Assembly (NCBI GenBank): GCA_910576345.1
Contig: CAJTIT010000002.1
Coordinates: forward strand, 1-64,000
Length of the DNA: 64,000 bases
Direction: 5' to 3'
Source of the DNA: Erysipelotrichales bacterium
Lineage (GTDB): Bacteria > Bacillota_I > Bacilli_A > Erysipelotrichales > Erysipelotrichaceae
This document shows, in pieces, positions 9,332 to 20,000 of the stretch. The notes under the pieces were generated by a model, which worked only from the letters and a program-made list of their open reading frames with translations, had not been told where the DNA came from and ran no database searches. How positions within the stretch are numbered: position 1 is the stretch's first letter; each line of letters opens with the position of its first letter. Both the position numbers and the translations under genes were made by a program.

Positions 9332-10087
9332 ATGAATTTTGGTAAAGTAATCGATATTTTCACCAAAAATCAATCAATTTGGATCTATGGAATTCAAATG
9401 ACGCTGTTGCTGGCGTTTGTTGGCACGCTGATTGGTTTGGTGATTGGACTGCTGCTGGGCTGCATTCGTGCCATAAAGGTGGAACCAAGAGATTCTGTAA
9501 TACTGAAAATCTTTAAGAAATGTGGTCATTATTTTGTAAATATATATGTATGGCTGTTTCGCGGTACACCTATGATGGTACAGGCAGTATTCTTCTATTA
9601 TTTGCTGAAGCCTATTCTAGATTGGGATGTTGTGACGGCAGGTATTACGATTGTTTCCATCAATACAGGCGCATATATGGCAGAAATCATCCGGTCCGGT
9701 ATTCAGGCAGTAGACAATGGTCAAATAGAGGGTGCCAGAAGTATTGGCATGACTTCTCCGCAGACGATGTTTTCGATTGTTTTGCCGCAGGCGATTAAGA
9801 ATTCATTTCCGGCAATTGGAAATGAGTTCATCGTCAATATCAAAGATAGTTCTATGCTGAATGTTATTGGATTGGTGGAATTGTTTTTCCAGACAAGAAG
9901 TGTCGCTGGATCGAATATGCTGTTTGCTGAAACTTATTTTATTACTGCTGTGATTTATTTGATATTGACGTCTGTCACGACGTTGTTATTGGGATGGGTT
10001 GAACGACGAATGAATTTACCAAAGACGACGGGACCATCTTCTTCAACCATTCCCAATATGAATAGGGAGGTTTCAGGCAATGAGTGA
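9332..10087 (+). CDS. Amino-acid ABC transporter permease (probably lysine)
   Basis: A 251-aa His/Glu/Gln-type polar amino-acid permease with about five membrane segments. The EAA loop that contacts the ATPase reads '[15 protein letters not shown]' (residues about 131-145), followed by 'VLPQA'. 'FRGTPMMVQ' near residue 73 is typical of the family. The SD is GGAGAAG. It overlaps the ATPase gene by 8 bp, indicating translational coupling. A homodimer of this subunit would form the channel. Confidence 0.93.
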   Translation: MNFGKVIDIFTKNQSIWIYGIQMTLLLAFVGTLIGLVIGLLLGCIRAIKVEPRDSVILKIFKKCGHYFVNIYVWLFRGTPMMVQAVFFYYLLKPILDWDVVTAGITIVSINTGAYMAEIIRSGIQAVDNGQIEGARSIGMTSPQTMFSIVLPQAIKNSFPAIGNEFIVNIKDSSMLNVIGLVELFFQTRSVAGSNMLFAETYFITAVIYLILTSVTTLLLGWVERRMNLPKTTGPSSSTIPNMNREVSGNE

Positions 10088-10823
10088 AAATATTATTAAA
10101 ATCAATAACCTCAAAAAAAGCTTTGGAAACTTATCCGTTTTAAAGAATATTGATTTTCATGTAGATAAAGGGGAAGTAATCACGATTATCGGTTCCAGTG
10201 GAAGTGGTAAATCGACACTGCTTCGCTGTATCAACTTATTGGAAACACCGGATGACGGCGAAATTTTGTATCATGGCAAAGATATTTTAAAAGGTGAAAT
10301 CAATATCAATGTGCATCGAACGCATGTAGGTATGGTATTTCAAAGTTTCAATCTTTTCAATAATAAAAATGTATTGGAAAACTGCATGATTGGACAAGTG
10401 AAAGTTTTAAAACGCAGTAAAGAAGAAGCCAAGCAAAAAGCGCTCTATTATCTGGAAAAGGTTGGCATGTTGGAGTTTGCGAACGCTGGCAGTACACAGT
10501 TATCCGGAGGACAAAAACAAAGAGTCGCGATTGCGCGTGCCTTATGTATGGAACCGGAAGTATTATTGTTTGATGAGCCAACAAGTGCGCTTGATCCAGA
10601 AATGGTCGGTGGTATTCTGGATGTTATGAAGCAGCTTGCCAAGGAAGGTCTTACAATGATTGTGGTTACACATGAAATGGCATTTGCCAAGGACGTGTCC
10701 ACAAGAGTAATCTTCATGGACAAAGGCGTTATTGCGGAAGAAGGAACGCCTACGGAACTGTTTGATCATCCAAAACAAGAACGAACAAAAGAATTTTTGC
10801 ATCGCTATCGTACAGCCAGTTAA
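10080..10823 (+). CDS. Amino-acid ABC transporter ATP-binding protein (probably lysine)
   Basis: A 247-aa ATPase with Walker A 'GSSGSGKST' near residue 39, signature 'LSGGQKQR' near 142, Walker B 'VLLFDEP' near 162 and the switch His in 'VVTHE'. The length and motif spacing match the GlnQ/ArtP group. It is the last gene of the riboswitch-controlled operon. Its stop codon lies inside the terminator hairpin. Confidence 0.94.
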   Translation: MSENIIKINNLKKSFGNLSVLKNIDFHVDKGEVITIIGSSGSGKSTLLRCINLLETPDDGEILYHGKDILKGEININVHRTHVGMVFQSFNLFNNKNVLENCMIGQVKVLKRSKEEAKQKALYYLEKVGMLEFANAGSTQLSGGQKQRVAIARALCMEPEVLLFDEPTSALDPEMVGGILDVMKQLAKEGLTMIVVTHEMAFAKDVSTRVIFMDKGVIAEEGTPTELFDHPKQERTKEFLHRYRTAS

Positions 10824-10839
10824 TAACTGGCTTTTTTTA
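10814..10839 (+). terminator. Terminator of the lysine importer operon, overlapping the stop codon
   Basis: AGCCAGTT (10814-10821), 3-nt loop, AACTGGCT (10825-10832), then seven T. The stop TAA (10821-10823) is part of the hairpin. Confidence 0.88.
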
Positions 10840-11201
10840 CTTTTAAAATATATTTCTAAGCGCTTTCACTTTCATGTAAATTAATGACAAGATATTTATA
10901 CAAATTTCAATATTTTACAAGCAATCGTTTGTTATAATGGTTTTGTAAAAATATACTAGAAAATACAGAAAGATATATCTCAATAATTTTGAATTTGTGA
11001 TTGAAATATATGTTTCTGGATATAAACAGACATTTTGTTTTTGAAACACCTGTTCAAATGTCTACAATTAGAAAGAGAGGAGGAGAAGTTATTATCATCC
11101 GGAGCGTTCACAAGGTATATCGAATAGAACTGCGAAGTAATAAAGAATAGAATAAGCTTTTATCTTTTTTAGGAAAGAGAAAATGAGAAAGGAAAAAAAT
11201 T
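10840..11201. other. Non-coding leader region of the beta-helix surface protein gene
   Basis: About 360 bp without a credible gene. It contains a cre-like site (10857-10868) and a TATAAT at 10933-10938. If that is the promoter, the mRNA has a 5' leader of about 260 nt. The A+G-rich 3' part holds 'GAGAGGAGGAG' near 11075, a strong SD-like string not followed by a start codon. No known riboswitch was recognised. Confidence 0.4.
10857..10868 (-). promoter_or_regulatory. cre-like site
   Basis: The minus strand reads TGAAAGCGCTTA, matching the core of the CcpA cre consensus, with a perfect AAGCGCTT palindrome at its centre. It lies about 65 bp upstream of the TATAAT of the next gene, consistent with carbon-source control of a surface glycan enzyme. 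Confidence 0.35.
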
Positions 11202-13721
11202 ATGAAAAAACTAGTAAAAGCATTCGTGTGTTTGATGATGGCGTTGTCATCTTTCACAATGATCTCTCTTTCTGCTCATGCACAGGAAGAGGAAATCGCA
11301 GTATTTGTAGATGCTAATTTAGGAGATGATGCGCATGCTGGTACTATGGATCAGCCGGTTCAAACACTCGCCAAAGCACAGGAATTGGTTCGATCTAAAA
11401 TAACAGGAATGGATCGTGACGTAAAGGTTTATATAAGAGGAGGTACCTATGTATTGGATACGCCGCTAACTTTTACCGCAAGCGACAGTGGACAAAATGG
11501 ACACAATGTAATCTGGAGTGCTTATCAGGATGAGGAAGTCATCATTTCCGGTGGTACATCGATTACGGGATGGACCAAAGTGGATGAGAATTTAAATATT
11601 TGGAAAGCACCTTCCAATGGTATAGACAGCCGCGATCTTTATGTAAATGGAAAAAGCGCGACACTTGCACGTGCAGAAATTGAAGCATTGGATGATACAG
11701 TTTTAAAACAGGCATTTATCAAACGAGACAATCTTCCTGAAGATTTTGCGAAAGTTGAAGAATTGGAAATCGTATTTGGACGCAAATGGAAGTGGGCAAT
11801 TCTTCGTATCGCATCGATTAAAAAATATAGTGATGATGCGGATTATGGAAATGCATTCCGTTTTCGTTTAAATGATGAATCAAAAGCAGCGTTTAAGGCA
11901 AATCTAACAGGTGCCGCAATAGAGGATGATCCAGTAGCGATGAAAGAAGGTATGTTGTATTTACAAAATGCCTACGAATTATTGGATGAGCCGGGAGAGT
12001 TTTATTTAAACAAAGAAGAAAATCAAGTCTATTATATACCTAGAGACGGCGAAGATATGAATCAAGTCGAAACTGTATTGGGAAGATTGGAGAATTTGGT
12101 TGTATTTGATGGAACTGCAGAAAATGTTGTAAAAAATATTACGCTGAAAGGATTAAATTTTAAATATAATACATTCCTTCGTGCAAACTTACCAGATGGT
12201 CTTCAAACATTCCAGGCGAGTGCAATGACCGAACCAGGTAATGAATGGAATCGTGAATGGATTCCAACAACCGGTAGTGCAGTGTATGGAGAGTATTTGG
12301 ATCATGTGCAGGTGAACGAGAGTCGTTTTGAAGCGCTTGCTTATACAGGACTTCATCTTGGTATCGCAACCAAAAATTCTTCCATTACACATAATGAATT
12401 TGAAAAATTAGGTGGTGCTGGAATTATTTTAGGCGGAACCGAGTCTGCACATCATTTCCCTACGCCAGAAGCATTGACACAAAACAATGAAATCACAGAT
12501 AACTATATCAATGACATCGCCAATACATATAAAGGATGTACGGGTATTTTGGTCGGATATACATCACAAACAAAGGTAGAATACAATACTTTGACAAATC
12601 TGCCTTATACCGGTATCAGCGTTGGATGGGGTTGGGGATATGGTGAACAAACAAGAAAAGACGAAAATCATACAGATGAATTTGTGCTTGGCGAATTCAC
12701 ACTTGGAAAAAATATCATTACCCATAATTATATCAAAGATGTTTTACTGGAGCCTGCGTTGATTGATGGCGGCGGTATTTATACATTAGGCAGACAAGAT
12801 GGTTCTGTCATGAATGATAATTATGTGGATGGTGTACATAATGAATATGGTGGTATCTATTTAGATGAAGGCACGGTTGGATATGAAATCACTAATAATG
12901 TTGTTATGAATTGCGTTCGTAATTGGTTGTACAAAGGTGACTATAATTATATTTATAATAATTATGCGACAGAAGCTCAACAGCCAAATCGTGATGAGAC
13001 GATGATGATCAAGGATGAACTGCAGTATCGTTTTGAAAATAACGACATTTGGGATGATGCGGCAGTTGCGGCAATTCGAGAAGCGGCAGGAATAAGACCA
13101 ATTCCACAGCCGGAAGAGCCAACACCAGATCAACCAGATGATCCTACTCCGGATAATCCTGGAAATGAAGATCCAACGCCTGACCAGCCAAACCAGCCTG
13201 AGGAACCAGATAAGGAATTTATCTATTCATTGAACCATCCAGAATCAAATGTTTCAATTATTGGTAAATTCCCATTGGATACGGAATTGGTTGTAGATGT
13301 ATTAGACAATGATTCTTTGCGTGCATTTATCAAAACAATCAAAGATTCAACAATTGTGAAAAAGTATAATTTTGAAAAAGTGTTTGATATTTATATGTTA
13401 AGAAATAAAGAGGCATATAAACCAGAAGGCACATTCCAAGTCAGCATCAAATTGGATGAGGAGCTTTTGAACAAGACATTGAAAGTTCTGTATATCTCTG
13501 ATGAAGGTGAAGTAATTGAAATCGCATCAACTGTGAAAGAGGGAAATATCATCTTTAGCACGGATCACAATTCGTATTATGCGATCGTAAGTGAAAAAGC
13601 CCAGAGAAGTCCTATTACCAATACAGGTACGCAGCCGTTTACGAATGGATGCATGATCGTATTGCTTATTGGTGGTATGATGATGTTATTCACAAAAAAA
13701 ATGGAGGATGTTCTTGATTAA
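11202..13721 (+). CDS. Secreted, wall-anchored right-handed parallel beta-helix protein
   Basis: An 839-aa surface protein. Residues 1-27 are a signal peptide ending 'SAHAQEE'. Residues about 30-620 form a beta-helix domain starting 'VFVDANLGDDAHAGT', with 'IRGGTYVL' and 'DLYVNGKSATLARAE', a layout seen in beta-helix glycosidases such as the GH141 group; catalytic residues were not identified. A Pro/Glu/Asp-rich linker (about 628-672) follows, then a 115-residue domain shared with the proteins at 14065 and 28115, then 'SPITNTG' and a C-terminal hydrophobic segment with a short charged tail. The NTG motif may be a variant sortase signal. It probably acts on an extracellular polysaccharide. The substrate is not known. 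Confidence 0.75.
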   Translation: MKKLVKAFVCLMMALSSFTMISLSAHAQEEEIAVFVDANLGDDAHAGTMDQPVQTLAKAQELVRSKITGMDRDVKVYIRGGTYVLDTPLTFTASDSGQNGHNVIWSAYQDEEVIISGGTSITGWTKVDENLNIWKAPSNGIDSRDLYVNGKSATLARAEIEALDDTVLKQAFIKRDNLPEDFAKVEELEIVFGRKWKWAILRIASIKKYSDDADYGNAFRFRLNDESKAAFKANLTGAAIEDDPVAMKEGMLYLQNAYELLDEPGEFYLNKEENQVYYIPRDGEDMNQVETVLGRLENLVVFDGTAENVVKNITLKGLNFKYNTFLRANLPDGLQTFQASAMTEPGNEWNREWIPTTGSAVYGEYLDHVQVNESRFEALAYTGLHLGIATKNSSITHNEFEKLGGAGIILGGTESAHHFPTPEALTQNNEITDNYINDIANTYKGCTGILVGYTSQTKVEYNTLTNLPYTGISVGWGWGYGEQTRKDENHTDEFVLGEFTLGKNIITHNYIKDVLLEPALIDGGGIYTLGRQDGSVMNDNYVDGVHNEYGGIYLDEGTVGYEITNNVVMNCVRNWLYKGDYNYIYNNYATEAQQPNRDETMMIKDELQYRFENNDIWDDAAVAAIREAAGIRPIPQPEEPTPDQPDDPTPDNPGNEDPTPDQPNQPEEPDKEFIYSLNHPESNVSIIGKFPLDTELVVDVLDNDSLRAFIKTIKDSTIVKKYNFEKVFDIYMLRNKEAYKPEGTFQVSIKLDEELLNKTLKVLYISDEGEVIEIASTVKEGNIIFSTDHNSYYAIVSEKAQRSPITNTGTQPFTNGCMIVLLIGGMMMLFTKKMEDVLD

Positions 13722-13740
13722 TTTGTAAGATGAAATAACA

Positions 13741-13788
13741 AAGAGATTTCAAATCTGATGCAGAAGTCAGAATGAGAAATCTCTTTTT
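13741..13788 (+). terminator. Terminator of the beta-helix protein gene
   Basis: AAGAGATTTC (13741-13750) pairs with GAAATCTCTT (13776-13785), followed by T residues. Confidence 0.85.
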
Positions 13789-14064
13789 TGAGGAATATTT
13801 TTGATAAATTCATAATCTATCACAACCTTTTCTTAAGAATGTGGAACTAATGAATGGAATAGTCTGTATTTTTGTAAATTCTTATGATATACTCTATATG
13901 AAAAACAATCAATTCATAAGGATGTATCTCAAAAGGTAGACATTTTTAGACAGGAGTTTTTTCATCAAAATTCCTGTTTTTTTCTATTAGAAAATTACAT
14001 TTTGTTTTCTATTTCTTTTATCTAGTTAAATCTACTTAAATAGATAAAGAAAGAGGGAATCAGA
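13789..14064. other. Non-coding region before the giant surface protein gene
   Basis: No gene is seen. The stretch holds a possible -10 (TATACT near 13889) and a second terminator-like hairpin at 13951-13983, then an AT-rich spacer and the SD AAGAGGGAA. The hairpin lies between the possible promoter and the gene, so it may attenuate the giant gene. Confidence 0.4.
13951..13983 (+). terminator. Terminator-like hairpin in the leader of the giant gene
   Basis: CAGGAGTTTT pairs with AAAATTCCTG (one G-T pair) across a 6-nt loop, followed by seven T. It ends about 80 bp before the start codon at 14065. Confidence 0.65.
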
Positions 14065-17000
14065 ATGAAACAGTTGTGGAAAAGATTGATGATTTTATTG
14101 ATTTGTTTTGTGTTTGTTTTTGTCGCATGGATTGTTTCAGATGATATTATGGATACATTATCCGCAAATACAAAAGCTGCATCTATTTATAATATAGGGG
14201 ACACCGTTGTGTTTGGAAAAGAAAGCTTCACTTATATTGGAGATGATGGTTCCAATCTTTTATTATTGGGCGAAACAAGTATAGGAGATAATAAGACATG
14301 GAATGATGCGAATACGATTGCTAATAATTATCGTAATTCATTTGGAAATATCGGTAAAACGGTTTCTGTATCTAGTTTAGCTGGAACAAGTGATTTATTG
14401 TTGGCAGGTACAACGGGAATTGATTCTTCTGGAGTAACCGTTATGGATGCATTGGATGCTTCCATACCATCACTTAATGGAAACTGGTGGTTGAAAGATT
14501 CGGATTTATCTTCCAAGAATTTGGCAAGATTTCTATCAGGGAATAATCGACGTGATGGATATCAAAGTTATCAGAAGTATTCGAATCCTATTGGTATGAC
14601 CTGTCAATCACCAACAAGCACGAGAACAGAATCAGGTACGGCTTTTACGCAAGCGTTTAATGAAGGTGGAGGTGTGATTGCGTCTTATCCTAAAACTGGA
14701 ACAATGACCATGACGATGGATATCAAAAGTGTCCCTAAGGCTTTAGGTAAGTACACAACTTCAAATTGTGCTTCAGGGACACTATTGGATTCTAGTCCTG
14801 GTATAAGCGTTGGCACAATAAGCAGAACAGCTAGTTTTTCAAGAAATTCAAGTAACAAGTTAACGATAGAAGGTGCTCCAGTACATATTTTTCCTTTTGC
14901 GATGTCGAGTAATTTAGTTGGCTTAGATTTTAAAGATTGGAGTTCAAATATTGTAACAATTGGAGCTGGACAATGTATTAATCTATGTTCATCCAGTAAT
15001 TCAAGCGGTGTTATATTGAATCCTAAGATTGATGGAACAAAAATCTGTGGTTTAAAAACTGCTAAAGATGCTGATCTTGTTGTTAAGTTAGATATATGGA
15101 GTTTAAATATTACCGCATATAATACGATTTCCTGCCCAGCCGTCTCTACGCCCGCAATGACAATGTCCACAAGACCATTGATGAAACTGCCATTGGATAA
15201 GATATTGACCTATCATAACGCAAAGCCGACCTATTCCTTATCCACCTCTATTGATGGATCTTTTCCTGTATCTGATACATCAGGAACTCGTCCTTATTTA
15301 ACCATGATGAGTGACGCAATGAATGTAAGCTTAGATTCAACCAACAATGGCGTTAAAGGAACCATCCTTTCATTGAAATATCCAACTTCTGGTACCTTGA
15401 TCGATCTTCCTTTATCTTTCTCAGGCGCAAAAGAAGGCTCAAGATATCTAGCCGCAAGCGCTACTGATATCAATGGCAATGAAGTCTATAGCGTATTGGA
15501 TATGGTCACTGCCGATAAACAAAGCATTTCGATCGATTATCAAAACTTGTTAAAAGATGGAGAAAACTCTTTTCAATTAACGTTATATGTACTTGATGAT
15601 GGAATAGGAGATACATCTTATAGAAGTACAGGTACTACCATCACAGTGCGCTTGAAAGATGAACAAACGATTGATTTTGATTCCATTAAAAACAAGGCAA
15701 CAGTGGAATATGGAAGTGATTTGGAACTTTATGCGAATTTAACCAGTGATTTGAATAAACAATCCACCAGTGATCTCGTATTCTCCATTCCAACAGATTC
15801 CAGAGGAAAATATCAAATCATCCAACAATCCTATGATAGATCGACCGGTGTAGCGAAGGTGAAGATTAGACCGCTTACCGCAAATGTGAATGCGAAGATC
15901 ACGATTTCAAAAAGTGGAGATCTGTTCTTCTTCGACGCAGAAGAAAAGACGATGAATCTGAATTTCACAAAAAGAGATCTTTATGTCCATCCTGCCATCA
16001 TAGAAGGAAAGACGGTCGGCGATATGATGCCGAAACTAACATCAGAATCAGATGGACTTGTATTCGCTGATACGATACCGGATACGTTGATACCTTATCT
16101 TGAACGTCTGTCACCACTCATTGCGGAAAGACCAGATGTGGATGGTATTATCCAAAATCCAGGCACATGGAAGCTCTTATATGATGACAGCGTATTAAAC
16201 AATCTTGGAGATTTTACCAACAAATACAATGTCATACTGGAAGACTATCGAGATGATGAACGATATGTATTTGAAGTAGATCCAAATGGTATCCCTGATG
16301 CTTGGATCGAAATGACACCGGATCCTAATAACAATGGCTGGAACAATACAGACGTAAAAGTAAAGCCAAGCAATGAAGCAATATATTTTGGATATCATTC
16401 CATCACTGACGGCAATCAAGATCCAATCAATGAACTCATCTATACGAATGAAGATAAAGGCTTCTTACCAAAAGTATCTCTTGTAGGAGACGATGGATCC
16501 AGCAATCGAAAAACATTACGAAAGGTACGCATCGATAAGACCAATCCAACGATAAACATAGAAGTGCCAAGTGGATGGTACGCAGGGACGATGAACGTAG
16601 GACTTACCATCAGTGATAACTTGAGTGGTATCGAATCCTTCACGATGACAAAAGGTGGAACTGATATCACATGTAATATCACAGGTGCTAACACATATGA
16701 ATGTCCGATCACATCGAATGGTGTATATACGATCACAGCGAAAGATATGGCAGGCAATACGACCACCATCAATCAAACGATAAGCAACATCGATGATACG
16801 AAACCAACGATCAGTGCAGTACTTGGAACACTTCACAGTGATAAACTGAAACAAGACATCGATGTGACAAGAACGGTAGGCATATCTGGCGCAACGAGTT
16901 TAAAAGTTCTGTACAAAGGAGATGGAGAAAGTGATTTCACATTCTTGGAAAATCTAAATCCATATAAAGCAGCGTTCACATATGAAGCACAAATGAATGG

Positions 17001-20000
17001 AGAATATCGATTTGAACTCACCACAGGCAGTGGAGAAGTCGTATATGCGGATGTGACCGTAACACAGATCGAACAGAATGCCCCAGTGGTAAAGATCGAA
17101 ACAAAACTGGCGAATGATCCAACCAAGAGTTATGTGGACAGTACATGGACCAATGATGACGTGATCGTAACGATAAGCAATGCGAACAAGAACTTTACCG
17201 ATCCAATCACGTTCCAATACAAAAAGGCAACGGATACAGAATGGATCGATGTCACAGAGGATGCAGGGACACAAGTAACGATCTCCACAACGACATGGAT
17301 GAAGGAAGATTATGTATTCAGAGCGTATGTAAGTGACACCGTGATGTCGTTTCCACACACATATGGTTTTTGGATCGATAAAGAGAAACCAGAAACACCA
17401 GAAATTGAAAATGCGAAAGATTATGTAGATTCGAATGCATTTTATACAGATGTCAGAATCGAAGGAGATCTGATCCAAAAAAACAGTGGGATCAAACAAA
17501 CGATGTATTATCAACTAAACAATGGTGTATGGACATCTTTGGGAAGTGATACATTCTTAGATATAACGACGACGGGAAGATATGAGATACGATTCAAATC
17601 GATCGATGAAGCAGGAAACGAAAGTGATCCAACAGATATCTATATCGTTAATTATAACGGGAATAAAAAAAGACAAGAAATCGCATTCGATATGGGTCCA
17701 GAAACCATTACCTACGGAGATACGATCACGATAAAGGCAATCTTGGATCAGCCGATTGATGAACAGGCAGATACAAATATCATATTCAGTGTCAGTGATA
17801 CCAACAAGGCAACCATCATTTCACAAGGTTATGACAAGACCACAGGAGAAGCGAGTGCCCTCATCAAAGCGATGAATGGAGATCGATACGTAGACATATT
17901 GATCAATAAGGCTGGAGATAGCGAATATCTGGATGCTAGTCAAGTGTCATATACATTGAATTTGGAAAAAGTAGCGATAGAAATAAAACCACAGATCATT
18001 ACAGGTACGATGGTGAACGACGCAATGCCAACGATCGGATCACAATGCGATGGACTGATCGAAAGTGATCAAATACCGGCAAGTGTGAAACCGACTTTGA
18101 CCGCAATGAGTGGAAGTGCAGTACATCCAGATGCGGACAATGATGGCATCATAGAAAATGCAGGTACATGGTCCATGCATTATGCGAATGATGTATTGAA
18201 CAATGAAAAAGCATTTGCGGATAAATATGATGTGACATTCATCGGCTATGATGCGGCATTACATCCGGAATATGTATTTGAAGTAGGAACAAATGGCATA
18301 CCAGACAGTTATCTCATCATCACGCCAAATCCAAATACACAAGGCTGGAACAATACCGATGTCATCATAGAATTATCCAATGATGCAAAAGCGAAAGGAT
18401 ATACGAGTATCGCATTGATCGAAAGCAATGTGGAAACAAAACAGGGAAGTCAGATCTTATTGGATCAAGAGACAGCTGGTATGTATCCAACCGTCGTATT
18501 GAAGAGCGATAGTGAGACAAGCGATCGAAAGACATTAAGAGAAGTCAAGATCGATAAAACAAAACCAACGGCCACAGTACAGATAGAAAATGATATGATA
18601 TGGACACATACCGATAAGAAAGTAAGTATAGAACCAAGTGATACATTGAGTGGCATTCAAACGATCACAGTGGAAGATCCAAGTGGAACAGCCGTAACTT
18701 TAAATCAAAAAGGGAACACATATGAATTTAGCGCAACGACAAGTGGGATCTATCAATTGACCATACGAGACAATGCGGACAATCAAACGATCATTCCAAT
18801 AAATGTAGAAAGGATCGACAAGACCCTGCCAACGATCACAGCGACCTCCAAAGGATTGAATACAGATTCCAGTATCCATGAAATCGATGTGACATATAGT
18901 GTAGGAACATCAGGCGCAAAAGCATTGGAAGTGTACTATAAGAAAAATGCAGGTGATACGTATACACTGATAGGAACATTGGATCAAACAAAGACCAGTC
19001 AGATCTATGAAGCGAAACAAAATGGATATTATAAATTCGTCATTGAAAACAATGTCAATGAGAAAGCAGAGGCAGAAATCGAAATCAATGATATCGTGAC
19101 CACAGTAGAAAAGCCAATCATCCAATTGGAAGCGAAAAAAGAAGACGGAGCTAATTATGCGTCTGGCACATGGGTCAATCAGAATGTGACGATACGACTC
19201 AAAAATACGAACACAGCTGTGAGCGATCCGATCACCTATCAATATCGAGAAAAAGGAACCGGTACATGGATCGATATGGATGATGATCATATCACCATCA
19301 AAGAAAGCGATTGGCAAAACAAAGAATATGAATTCAGAGGGACCACAGCCAATGCGGAAGGAAATGAAACGAGCATACGCATTTGTATCGATAAAGAAAA
19401 ACCGGAAGAGCCAGATATCAAAAACAAAGAACAATTCATATCGGGCATCCAGCATGCATCCCCATTAACGATCACAGGCACAATGATCCCAAAGGCAAGC
19501 GCCATCCAACAAGAGATACGATACAGTTTGGATCATGGCATCACATGGCAGACGATGGGAAACAGTGGGCTGACTTTGACAGATTCAAAAACCTATGAGA
19601 TCTTATTCAAAACAGTGGATGAAGCAGGAAATGAAAGTGATGAAACGAAGCTGTATGAGATCGACCTCAATGATGGAACGCCAAGCATCACGATCAAGTT
19701 GAATCAAGATCCGATCAAACAACTCATCAATTCTTTGACATTCGGCTTCTTCTACAAACAAACTATAGATGTGGATATCGAAGTGGAATGGTATGGCAAA
19801 GAAACAGGAGATGTTTACTATATCTTGGATGACGATCCAAAAGCGAAGATACCGCAAGATAGCGATCCAAGATGGACATCAGGGAATCATACGAGCATCG
19901 ATCCAGACAGAAAAACGATGATCTATGCGAAAGCAGTAAACAAGGATGGAAAGACAGATATCACATCATCCATGTACCATGTGGTCGCAGATGCGACACC

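Noticed and set aside
16954-17514. 186-codon open frame antisense to the giant surface gene (similar ones at 18910-19455 and 14685-15170)
   Set aside because: It is a by-product of the A-rich, T-poor coding strand of the giant gene; no SD, unusual composition rich in Ile, Cys and Phe.
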